From assembly GCA_021809185.1 (NCBI GenBank), contig JAKBAI010000018.1:1-40371 (forward strand): DNA of 40,371 nucleotides. The letters run 5' to 3'. The position numbers were made by a program, and so were the translations under genes. Under the pieces are notes generated by a model. It saw nothing but the letters and a program-made list of their open reading frames with translations. It was not told where the DNA came from and made no database searches. The stretch is from Planctomycetota bacterium (GTDB taxonomy: Bacteria > Planctomycetota > Planctomycetia > Gemmatales > Gemmataceae). This document shows positions 16,646 through 25,250 of this stretch, in pieces; positions within the stretch are counted from its first letter, which is position 1; each line of letters opens with the position of its first letter.

Positions 16646-18795
16646 AGACTACGATTTCAGAGAAAGAACTACCAATCGATATTGCTTTGCGGGAAGCGAT
16701 CGAAATCGCCTACCCGAAAGAGTTGACAGAAGTAGTGAACAAACTTCGCCAGGGAATTCCTTGTCTAGTCGAATGTGAAAAATCGATGGCCGGCTATGCC
16801 TATATCAATTTCAGAAATCGCTTAAAAGCGGCGAAATTGGATTGTATTTACATCGATGGCCGGGCAAGGCAAAACGATCGGAACCCCCAAGATAAGAATG
16901 TCGCCCAAGATCCCCTTTCGGCGATGGGTGGGTTGATCGGAACTATGATCGGTCAAATTCGCGATGCGGTGCGCGGTGGGGCAACCGAACATCGAGTACT
17001 GGTTCTCCCCCACCTCGATTTACTTACCTCTTCTACAAGCGGATTAACAGGAGAATCTCGGGAAGTGATTGCACTTCTCTATGAAAATCCAGAACTGATC
17101 TGGCTTGGATTTAAAGATCCCTCTTTCCCTTTACCGGAAGTGATCGAAAATCTATTCGGTCACCGGGTCAAGATGCTGGGGATCCCCCGCGATCGTTTGC
17201 CATATTTAATTACACAAAAAGAGGCCAAGAAATTTGGTAAAACGTTCAACCCGTTTATCCTCTATAAATATATTTCGGGGGTGAATGCGGTACGGTTGCG
17301 CCGATTGCTTTCTACCTTGGAGGGGGAAGATTATCCGAGCGATTTGAAACATATTTACGCTCAAATTCGCCAGAGTACTCTCAATACTTCTCTGGATATT
17401 CCTGAAGTCGATCTCGATACCGATATCGGTGGTTATGAAAAAGTAAAGAAACAGTTACGCCAAGAAATTCTAGATATTTTAAGCAAACGGGATCAATGCA
17501 ATAATGAGGACCAGATTCGCCGATTCGAAGATCTGATCCCGCGCGGGATGATTTTTTGGGGACCACCCGGAACGGGTAAAACCTATTTTGCCAAAGCAAT
17601 GGCTACCGCGCTCGGGGCTGCGATTACTATTGTATCTGGACCAGAATTGAAAAGTAAATGGGTGGGGGAATCAGAAGAAAATCTCCGGCAAGTTTTCTAT
17701 CGTGCTCGGCAAGCAGCCCCTGCTATTATCGTCTTTGATGAGTTGGATTCGTTCGCAACTTCTCGCGGTACCTATCACGGTTCTGGGGTCGAACACTCCA
17801 TGGTCAATCAGCTTTTGACCGAAATGGACGGTTTTCATAAAGATGAATTAGTGTTCATTATTGGAACAACCAATTATGTAGAATCGTTAGATGCAGCGCT
17901 CCTGCGGCCAGGCCGATTCGAATTTCATATCGAAATCCCTTACCCCGATGAAAAAGATCGCCTGGAAATTTTGAAAATCTATAATGAAAAATTGAATCTG
18001 AAAATCCCTCCGAAAGTTCTCGATTATGCCGTAAAACGCACCGGAGATCCTGTCGATGATGGCAGTGGTGGCTTTTTCAGCGGTGATCATCTCTATGCCC
18101 TATGCCGATCGCTGGCCCGAATTCGATTGCGTTCGAATCGTAGTGACGAAACGACCATCGAAGATATTGAAAAAGCCTTTACCGAATACGATGAAAAATT
18201 GGTTCTGACTGGAAAAGAGGAACTACTGCTCTCGACCCACGAAGCAGGGCATTTTATCTGTGCGCTGCACTGCCCGTTGCATCCTCCCCCAGAACGAATT
18301 ACCATTCAGAGTGAACGATCTTGGGCTCCTGCTTATGTCCGCTTTCAACAAGATGAGAGCCGGCGCTTAGGAATGACTAAAAATCAGATGATGGACGATC
18401 TCTGTGTTCTTCTGGGTGGGATTGAAGCAGAACGACATTTTCTAAAAGATATTTCTACAGGTGCGGGCGGCAGCGATCTTTATAGAGCAACGGTTCTTGC
18501 CCATATGATTGTAGAAGTCTATGGCATGGATGACGTAATCGGTCTGCGCCAATTTCGTTCCCCGCGCGATGGAAAACGAATGGATGGGGTTTCCCCGCAG
18601 TGGCAAGAAAAACTAGATTCCAGTGTTTCTCAGTTGATTCGATCTAGCCAAGAACGAGCTGCGCAAATTCTCCAAAAACACGAATCTGAATTCCGTGCAC
18701 TGCGAGATCTTCTCATTAAAGAAAAAAATCTAGATATACAATCGATTAAAGATATGGGCATTATGCCGAAATCCAAGGGTAAAAATGATCAATGA
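16642..18795 (+). CDS. Soluble FtsH-like AAA+ / M41 zinc metalloprotease
   Basis: The 717-residue protein has no membrane segment, unlike housekeeping FtsH. Residues 20-200 look like a degenerate NTPase domain similar to the N-terminus of Ycf46-type ATPases. The AAA+ domain has Walker A GPPGTGKT (307-314), Walker B IIVFDELD (362-369) and arginine fingers in LRPGRF (R422, R425). The pore loop reads KWVGESEEN (339-347), as in Cdc48-type ATPases rather than the FtsH FVG. The M41 peptidase domain has the zinc motif HEAGH (533-537) and third ligand D612 in GAGGSDLYRAT. The enzyme should unfold and degrade cytosolic substrates. It is the centre of a cassette of small accessory proteins. The start overlaps a leader frame; its ribosome site is poor. 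Confidence 0.92.
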   Translation: MKTTISEKELPIDIALREAIEIAYPKELTEVVNKLRQGIPCLVECEKSMAGYAYINFRNRLKAAKLDCIYIDGRARQNDRNPQDKNVAQDPLSAMGGLIGTMIGQIRDAVRGGATEHRVLVLPHLDLLTSSTSGLTGESREVIALLYENPELIWLGFKDPSFPLPEVIENLFGHRVKMLGIPRDRLPYLITQKEAKKFGKTFNPFILYKYISGVNAVRLRRLLSTLEGEDYPSDLKHIYAQIRQSTLNTSLDIPEVDLDTDIGGYEKVKKQLRQEILDILSKRDQCNNEDQIRRFEDLIPRGMIFWGPPGTGKTYFAKAMATALGAAITIVSGPELKSKWVGESEENLRQVFYRARQAAPAIIVFDELDSFATSRGTYHGSGVEHSMVNQLLTEMDGFHKDELVFIIGTTNYVESLDAALLRPGRFEFHIEIPYPDEKDRLEILKIYNEKLNLKIPPKVLDYAVKRTGDPVDDGSGGFFSGDHLYALCRSLARIRLRSNRSDETTIEDIEKAFTEYDEKLVLTGKEELLLSTHEAGHFICALHCPLHPPPERITIQSERSWAPAYVRFQQDESRRLGMTKNQMMDDLCVLLGGIEAERHFLKDISTGAGGSDLYRATVLAHMIVEVYGMDDVIGLRQFRSPRDGKRMDGVSPQWQEKLDSSVSQLIRSSQERAAQILQKHESEFRALRDLLIKEKNLDIQSIKDMGIMPKSKGKNDQ

Positions 18796-18932
18796 ATCGA
18801 GTGTGGTAGATCTATAGTGTTAAACAAGATCTCGAAATCTATAAAGAATCGATTTTGTCTAATAGAATAAATAAAATTTCTCGAGGCTGAACTTATCCGT
18901 TTAGTATTGTTACAAGAGGAGCACAAAAATTC

Positions 18933-19181
18933 ATGGCCGAGCTGACCATTTCGCTCAGACCTGATCCAGAAACAGGAAAAAGCGATATCATCATCAAGCT
19001 AGAAGAAGATCAATCTTCTTTACCGCAAGAACACGAACAAGCGCACCGGGAAGCCGTCGAACGTTTGCTTGGTAAAAATAATATCGGTAAGGTGATTATC
19101 CAGCGCGAAAGCGAGGGGGAACCGATCTTTGTTCCGAAAGCAAATGAACCGACCGCGAAGCCTCTAGCGCAAAATAATTGA
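18933..19181 (+). CDS. 82-residue accessory protein of the FtsH-like cassette
   Basis: The protein begins MAELTISLRPDPETGKSDI, continues with an acidic segment, then EHEQAHREAVERLL and a short strand, KVIIQRE, and ends in a polar tail. It is a small alpha/beta protein with no catalytic motif. AGGAG lies about 13 bases upstream of the ATG. It follows the protease by 137 bases on the same strand. From memory, proteins with this opening (LxxRPDPxTGK) are conserved beside soluble FtsH-like proteases in Planctomycetota and are listed among FtsH ternary system domains. Its size suggests an adaptor, a tag or a protein modifier; the last idea is speculative, since it lacks a C-terminal Gly-Gly. Confidence 0.8.
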   Translation: MAELTISLRPDPETGKSDIIIKLEEDQSSLPQEHEQAHREAVERLLGKNNIGKVIIQRESEGEPIFVPKANEPTAKPLAQNN

Positions 19182-19560
19182 GGGATCAGGAAAGTCGAAT
19201 TCTCGAAGTTAACCTGATGAAAATATGATCCGTTATTGAAGTATCGAAAGAGGATGATTAAGCACGTAGTACCGAATTGAATGCGAAGAATCTGATGAGA
19301 ACGAATCTGCAAATCTTTCTTGTTCATACCGCCGATATTCGAAGATCGTACCAAGATTCATTCTGATATTTTAGATATGCTAGCAAGATATGCCAGCAAG
19401 AAGCATGCAATTTATTAGGGAGTCGATTTGATCTGGGGATGGGTCGAATAAGATTTACTGAATTGGCTTCGAATTCAATTTTAAATTCGCTGCAAAATAT
19501 TCTCCGAAAGCAGGGATAAGCCGAAGAAAAGTTCCCAAGGAACAAAGGTTATATATCGTA
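19182..19560. other. Non-coding gap before the 1240-residue gene
   Basis: A 379-base AT-rich gap on the transcribed strand of the cassette. No repeat array, terminator or extra gene was found. A weak AAAGG ribosome site lies near its end, about 12 bases before the next start. Confidence 0.5.
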
Positions 19561-22500
19561 ATGAGCACAGATGTGAGCACACTTGATTTCAAGGATCTCG
19601 ATCAGTTGAAATTCGCCCTTGCTTCAGGAACGATCCCTGAAAAAGTTCAGCAGCGATCCGCAGCGGTAACTTACTTCAAGTCGGGGCAGATCCGAGTCGA
19701 TTGTAACGAAAATTGGGACAAAAAAACGATTAAGTCTCTCGAATCGCTGGGGGTAACTTTTCGATACGACCAGAATAGCACGAATCTCGATGCCAAGCTA
19801 ACCGAAGGACAGCTAACCGAGGGGCAGAAAGATCGTGAAATCGATCGAATGACAACCGTAATTTGCTGGCCGCAAATCATCCCTCTGCTTCCTCATTCCT
19901 ATTCGAGTGAACCAGCAAATAATGAAGCAATCCTCTTTTATCTCGATGCAGAGGATTTATCTGAATTCGTTCGAGAGATATTGCGGTTGGGCAACGATCG
20001 GCAAAGTTATTACTTTTTATCCAATACCGATAAGCATGGAACAAAAGTCTTATTGAAAGTGATCTCACCCCCTTATTATAGCTTATTAAGAGCCATCGAT
20101 CAATTACCTTTTCCTTCGGGCGGAACGGTCACGGCATTTCGCGAACAGATCCCCCATTTATGGGTGCAATGGGGTTACCAATATCCCTACGGGGAATCGC
20201 TGGAGATAGCCAAAAACCAGATGATTCTGCTTTCCGCACCGAGCGCTTGGTATCCTGATTGGTATCCTATCGACAAGCCAGTTTTTGAAGATATTTATCA
20301 GATATTGGCATTGCACATTGCCGCACAGGAGACTCCTACTCATGTGCAGGATCCAGAAAAAATCGATGTGCCACTACGATTGATCGCGGCCAATGCCAAT
20401 GACCAAGCTCAAATGTGGCTTATTACTGGGGCAGAAGCAGAAACCACTTTTGATCATTTTGTTCGAGATTGCCAAGAACAGATTTTAGATAAATTTAACT
20501 TTGTGCTGTTCAAAAATAAGGAGAACATCAGCGAAATTTTACTGCTGTACCGGCAGTCCCAGGATCGGACTCCAGAACTAATCTTCCCCGATATGATCCC
20601 TTATCGAATCTATAGCAAAATTTCTAACCTATTTGTTCCCTGCAATCAGCGAATTCAACCACAACTTCGGCGCGATTTTCTGCGCTCCTTGCTAGTTCAA
20701 GATGAATCAAAAATCGTCTTTCTATTGCCGTTAGAAGATGGGAACTTTATACCGCGGTCGGTTTCAGAAAAAGCGTTCCGCCCACTACGCGATTGGATTC
20801 ATTATGTTGTTCAAAAAGATGCCGATTCCATAACCCCTTGGCTAAGCTCTTTCCAGTTTGAATTTGATGAATTCATTTGCAAAGACAAGTCCACGAAAGA
20901 GAATCGCACCGATAACCAAAAAAAATCGAAATCTGGGAATTCGAACCGGGAATCTTCTCGAGATAGCTCCGTGCTAAATGATCTCGATGATCTGGTTCCT
21001 GACCAAGATCCAAAAAAGACAAAGATTGCCGGGATTCGGAAAAAGAAACAATCGAATGAGAATTTTACTCCTCAAAAACATGAAATAAATGACGAGGCGA
21101 ACGCTCGTTTGCAATTAGATAAATTGGAGAGAGAGTTTATGGAGTTACCGGGCCAGCTCGATGCCCCCGGTCGCATAAATCTGTGGGAGCCGATTGGATC
21201 CCTTTATGCCGTTCTTAAAAATCGGGAAAGTGCCGCTATTTGCTTTATCAATGCTCTGTGGCATCACCGGGACATTCCGAAAGATTTACTGTTGCGCTGG
21301 TGCCGTTCGGAAAGCCCACAAGAAGGAGATAAAGAAGGAGATAAAGAGAGAGATAATATAACCGCAGCGGAAGTCGACGAGATCTTAAAAACCGATAATC
21401 CTACGACGAGGCAACTCCGGTGTCTCGTAATTTACGTTATGCTCTGTTATTTGGATAGAACGAGATATGCGGAGGTCCGCGAACGCTTAACTGCTCTCAT
21501 GGAGCAAATACAAAAGAATGAAAAACTTATTCCGATTCGAATTGTCTGGTTCTTTTGGTATTATCTAAGCAAGTTCAATAAAGACCCCCTGTTATTGGTG
21601 CGCAGTAGAGATCGGTTACTGTACCAATTGATGGAGGAGGGGTTGAATGTCAGTCTAGATCTACCGATCTTTTTACGCTTTAATTTTAATGACAATACCC
21701 GTTCCCAAAGTCGTCTCTCTAGTCTGTTCGAGTATCTGCGGACTACCGAAGTCGAAGTGATTCAATGGATTACTCAGAAAGAGAAATCTCTTGATCCTGA
21801 TCGATTTCTGTCTCATCATATCGATATTGGTTTGGCCAAATTGACGTTCGCTTATGCTTTTGCCAAACTTCAAGATCATCATACCGCCAAAGCGCATCTC
21901 AGCGAAATCACAAAACTCTGGTTCGACTCGAACCAGGTGAACGAGATCGATTCCAAAGAAGTAACCGATTTCAAAGAGTTTGTCTTTCAACTTTACCAGA
22001 ATCGGATTGAGAAAACGCTTAAAAATGAGTCGGGTAACTCCCCAATCGACCAGACCGTTTTAGAGTTAGAGACGTTGCTCTCAGATAATGTCAAATATAG
22101 CTGTAATCGCTTGCGCGCGATTTCGCTGATTATCGAACCGATGGATCGCTTCGATCCATACCGATCGATCCGTAGCGGGACGGAATCGAAAATTTTACCC
22201 CTTCTTTCCAAGATTACCGAGTTACCTAATTTGAAGGGGGAATCTTTATACAATCAGATCATTCATTTGAAGAAAAAGATCGATCAAGAAAGTAATATAT
22301 TCCAGGAATCGTGGTTTCTTAGTTACGCATTACCCCTCTCCGTTCGGTTGAGCGACTTGGAGGTCAAAGGCAAGAATAAGGTACTAGAGGGAAAGCTTAC
22401 GTATTTGTTACTGGATCAATCAATCAATCTCATTACGAAACTAAACTACTATGTAGATCCTTCGACAATCGACTCGATTGCTTTATTGATCGATCGCAGT

Positions 22501-23283
22501 ATTCTAGTTGCTGGTCATCTGAATCGTTCGGATTTGATCGAAAAAATGATCCACATTTTATTTAACATGCTGGAAAAATTTCCAATAGCGAAAGCGATTC
22601 AACTCATCAATCAAATGGCGTCCACTTGTGTTCGTATCTTACAAAAATTCGGCATGATCGATCTATTGGATACGATTTTAACTTATTTCCACGATATTTT
22701 ATTCGACAGAAAACCATCGAGTCCATCGATTACCCCTGCGAATCGCGAAGAGAGGAGAGAAAAAGCCAAAAGAGATAAGGAAAACCTGGAAAGTAACAGC
22801 GATCGTTTGCTAGAAGTTTTGCGAAAAAAACATGCTCTGATCTGGTACGATTTTGTAACCGCTCTTCTTCATCTTGCGAGTGGTTGGTCCTATCTGGGCC
22901 AAGCAAACAAAGCCGATCCGTATATCGAAGAAGCGACGAAACTGATTTTTGATACTGATAGTTTAAGGAAATCAAATAAGTATCCGGAATACACCAAACT
23001 ATGCTGTGTTTATCTCCAGGCTTTAACTAAAAGCGGTAAGCAAAGCCATCAAGAGATGATCAAATCGGTATTTGCTCATTTACCAAACCTCTATCGACCG
23101 TTTACCGAGAGCCGATTTTATGGTCGAAATTATGTCATGGTGATCGAAGCTGCTATTCTCTCGCTTGTTTCCGATGAGAGTGTTCAGGGGGTTGCAACTC
23201 TACGCTGGCGCGATGAAGATGAATTCCTATACCGCAAACGATTGCACTACGATGTTCAGCTCGCAGTTGAATCGGCGGAGTAA
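19561..23283 (+). CDS. 1240-residue large protein of the FtsH-like cassette
   Basis: No named catalytic motif is seen. Residues 1-440 form a probably globular region with conserved-looking segments such as IPHLWVQWGYQYPYGESL, CNQRIQPQLRRDFLRSLL and EKAFRPLRDWIHYVV. Residues 440-515 are a charged, low-complexity linker. Residues 515-1240 are alpha-helical with the rhythm of tetratricopeptide-like repeats. It contains two slippage-type duplications in coding sequence: LTEGQLTEGQ (80-89) and a Glu-Gly-Asp-Lys repeat near 590. No signal peptide or membrane segment is present, so it is cytosolic like the protease. From memory, the N-terminal region matches a large accessory family of FtsH ternary systems. 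A sensor or substrate-recruiting scaffold would fit the helical repeats but is inference. Confidence 0.82.
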   Translation: MSTDVSTLDFKDLDQLKFALASGTIPEKVQQRSAAVTYFKSGQIRVDCNENWDKKTIKSLESLGVTFRYDQNSTNLDAKLTEGQLTEGQKDREIDRMTTVICWPQIIPLLPHSYSSEPANNEAILFYLDAEDLSEFVREILRLGNDRQSYYFLSNTDKHGTKVLLKVISPPYYSLLRAIDQLPFPSGGTVTAFREQIPHLWVQWGYQYPYGESLEIAKNQMILLSAPSAWYPDWYPIDKPVFEDIYQILALHIAAQETPTHVQDPEKIDVPLRLIAANANDQAQMWLITGAEAETTFDHFVRDCQEQILDKFNFVLFKNKENISEILLLYRQSQDRTPELIFPDMIPYRIYSKISNLFVPCNQRIQPQLRRDFLRSLLVQDESKIVFLLPLEDGNFIPRSVSEKAFRPLRDWIHYVVQKDADSITPWLSSFQFEFDEFICKDKSTKENRTDNQKKSKSGNSNRESSRDSSVLNDLDDLVPDQDPKKTKIAGIRKKKQSNENFTPQKHEINDEANARLQLDKLEREFMELPGQLDAPGRINLWEPIGSLYAVLKNRESAAICFINALWHHRDIPKDLLLRWCRSESPQEGDKEGDKERDNITAAEVDEILKTDNPTTRQLRCLVIYVMLCYLDRTRYAEVRERLTALMEQIQKNEKLIPIRIVWFFWYYLSKFNKDPLLLVRSRDRLLYQLMEEGLNVSLDLPIFLRFNFNDNTRSQSRLSSLFEYLRTTEVEVIQWITQKEKSLDPDRFLSHHIDIGLAKLTFAYAFAKLQDHHTAKAHLSEITKLWFDSNQVNEIDSKEVTDFKEFVFQLYQNRIEKTLKNESGNSPIDQTVLELETLLSDNVKYSCNRLRAISLIIEPMDRFDPYRSIRSGTESKILPLLSKITELPNLKGESLYNQIIHLKKKIDQESNIFQESWFLSYALPLSVRLSDLEVKGKNKVLEGKLTYLLLDQSINLITKLNYYVDPSTIDSIALLIDRSILVAGHLNRSDLIEKMIHILFNMLEKFPIAKAIQLINQMASTCVRILQKFGMIDLLDTILTYFHDILFDRKPSSPSITPANREERREKAKRDKENLESNSDRLLEVLRKKHALIWYDFVTALLHLASGWSYLGQANKADPYIEEATKLIFDTDSLRKSNKYPEYTKLCCVYLQALTKSGKQSHQEMIKSVFAHLPNLYRPFTESRFYGRNYVMVIEAAILSLVSDESVQGVATLRWRDEDEFLYRKRLHYDVQLAVESAE

Positions 23284-23454
23284 TTAGAGCTGGAGTAAGT
23301 AGACCTATTGTAGATCTTGGATGAACCGATGATCACCTATCGAATTCCGAGATCGATGTTCAGATAGCCTTGAAGGAGAATTATCTCTTAGGTATCAAAG
23401 TGTTGTTGTCTAAGGGGAGTTGATTTGAAATTAGATTGACTTGAAATTAAAATA

Positions 23455-23472
23455 GGGGGCGCTTACGCCCCC
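23455..23472 (-). terminator. Terminator of the pyruvate dehydrogenase gene cluster
   Basis: GGGGGCG (23455-23461) and CGCCCCC (23466-23472) form a perfect GC-rich 7-bp stem with loop CTTA. On the minus strand the stem is followed by TATTTTAATTTC, the proper order for a rho-independent terminator 30 bases after the lpd stop. It may also stop readthrough from the 1240-residue gene on the + strand. Confidence 0.85.
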
Positions 23473-23501
23473 GCTTGCTTTATGATTTCGATTAGTTCTC
23501 G

Positions 23502-24938
23502 TTACCGTTTTGCTGATTTCGGTTTGAAGATATGAGTTGCACCGCCGAGAGCTAGTTCCGAAGCTTCCATGATTGTTTCGGATAGGGTTGGATGGGGATG
23601 AATGGTTTCCGCGAGATCGCGTGCAACCGCACCTACTTCCATCGCCAAAACTCCTTCGGCAATCATTTCGCCTGCATTGACTCCAACAATCCCAACGCCC
23701 AAGATTCGCCCACTTTGAGGATCGAACATAATCTTCGTTTTCCCTTCGTTTCGAGCCAGTGTGGTAGCACGGCCAGAAGCGGCCCAGGGGAAATCCATAC
23801 GATCAAATGGGACGTTTTGCTCTTTGAGTTCACGTTCGGTCGCCCCGCACCAAGCTAATTCCGGATCTGTAAAGACGACAGCGGGAATAGCGCGGGGGGA
23901 GAATTCACTCGGTTCGCCGAGGATTGTTTCCACGGCAACTTTGGCTTCTGCTGTCGCTTTATGAGCCAGTCCCGGTTCCCCCGAAACATCTCCAATGGCT
24001 AGAATATGGGGAACTTGAGTACGTCTTTGCAGATCGACAGGGATAAAACCCCGTTCGTTGACGGTGATCCCCACTGCTTCCAAGCCCAATCCGTTACTAT
24101 TTGGCCGGCGACCTACGGAGATCAAAACTCGATCAAACAGGGAAGAAGCTGGGACATCTTTCCCTTCTAAGTTCGCTAGGATTCCATCCGCTTGCGGAGT
24201 CAACGATGCGACTTTGGTATTTAGATAAATCGCTTCGAACCGTTTTCGTAATCGATCTTCTAAAGGTTTGACTAGATCGCGGTCTGCGAGCGGTAGCAGC
24301 CCATCCAGCAATTCCACCACGACGATTTTTGTCCCCAATGCAGCATAGACGGTGCCAATTTCTAAGCCGATATAGCCCCCGCCGATAATCAGCATCCGTT
24401 TGGGGACATCGGGCAGAAGCAGGGCACCGGTCGAGTCCATAATCCGTGGATCGTTGAGCATAAATGGGCGTGGCATTACCGGAGAAGAACCGGTTGCTAT
24501 AATCGCGTTCTGAAAGCGGATCCGTTTGGGTGTATCCCCTTCGACAACTGGTTCGACTCGAACCGTATGCGGATCTTCGAAGATCGCTTTCCCGCGAATG
24601 GTTTCAACACCCCTAGCTCGTGCGAGCTGTTGAATACCCCCAGTTAATTTCCCCACTACTTTTTGCTGCACGAATTGCCGCAGTTCGTCGAGATTGATTA
24701 CCGGATCGCTAAATTTTACCCCCATATGACTTGCTTCGCGTGTCTCTTCGATTAGCTTCGCGATGTGCAATAGGGCTTTCGAAGGTATACAGCCTCGGTT
24801 CAAGCAAACGCCACCTAACCGTGGATCCATGTCGACCAGTACCGAGGAGATGCCATGATCTGCTGCGGCAAAAGCTGCGGGATAACCTCCAGGACCACCA
24901 CCAATTACTAATAAGGGAGTTTCTTTAATATCTGCCAT
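23502..24938 (-). CDS. lpdA: Dihydrolipoyl dehydrogenase (E3)
   Basis: E3 reoxidises the dihydrolipoyl groups of E2 with FAD and passes electrons to NAD+. The 478-residue length is typical. The FAD-binding GGGPGGY motif (13-19), the redox disulfide C45/C50 in GGVCLNRGCIPSKALL, the NAD-binding GGGYIGLEIG, the second FAD motif LAIGDVSGEPGLAHKA and the catalytic HPHPTLSE (H449 with E454) are all present. It is the third gene after aceE and aceF in transcription order, 300 bases after aceF. A GC-rich terminator lies just downstream. It probably serves the pyruvate complex, and perhaps also 2-oxoglutarate dehydrogenase and glycine cleavage if no other E3 exists in the genome. Confidence 0.96.
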   Translation of the reverse strand: MADIKETPLLVIGGGPGGYPAAFAAADHGISSVLVDMDPRLGGVCLNRGCIPSKALLHIAKLIEETREASHMGVKFSDPVINLDELRQFVQQKVVGKLTGGIQQLARARGVETIRGKAIFEDPHTVRVEPVVEGDTPKRIRFQNAIIATGSSPVMPRPFMLNDPRIMDSTGALLLPDVPKRMLIIGGGYIGLEIGTVYAALGTKIVVVELLDGLLPLADRDLVKPLEDRLRKRFEAIYLNTKVASLTPQADGILANLEGKDVPASSLFDRVLISVGRRPNSNGLGLEAVGITVNERGFIPVDLQRRTQVPHILAIGDVSGEPGLAHKATAEAKVAVETILGEPSEFSPRAIPAVVFTDPELAWCGATERELKEQNVPFDRMDFPWAASGRATTLARNEGKTKIMFDPQSGRILGVGIVGVNAGEMIAEGVLAMEVGAVARDLAETIHPHPTLSETIMEASELALGGATHIFKPKSAKR

Positions 24939-25238
24939 TCATTGCTTCTCTTTCTTTTGATTTTAGATCGTTAAGATCTTCGCCTACACTTCGAATTTTC
25001 ATCGATTGGTTCTATTTTTGATCCTTTTATTCTAGTTTCCGTATTTCTGCTAAGTTTTGCTTATATTATCCGTGTGCTCGAAGCGTTTCTAAATTCTTTC
25101 GTTTCTTGCTGTATCAATCTTTGTTAAGGTTGCGTTAAAAATAGAGTGACCTGTCCTAGCGCCAAATAAGTGTTGGTTCGAAAACCGGGTTTATGTTGTG
25201 GGCGGATGGAAAGCAAATGATCGATTGAATATCATTCG
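24939..25238. other. aceF-lpdA spacer
   Basis: A 300-base AT-rich spacer on the minus strand between E2 and E3 genes. The only clear structure is the long hairpin at its aceF end (25206-25250). No promoter is convincing. Confidence 0.45.
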
Positions 25239-25250
25239 TTAGCTTTCCAT
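25206..25250 (-). other. Nested hairpin covering the aceF stop codon
   Basis: ATGGAAAGC (25206-25214) pairs with GCTTTCCAT (25242-25250), and inside it AATGAT (25216-25221) pairs with ATCATT (25231-25236). The aceF stop codon (25239-25241) lies within the structure. In the minus direction it is not followed by a T run, which argues for an mRNA stability or processing element rather than a terminator. Confidence 0.5.
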
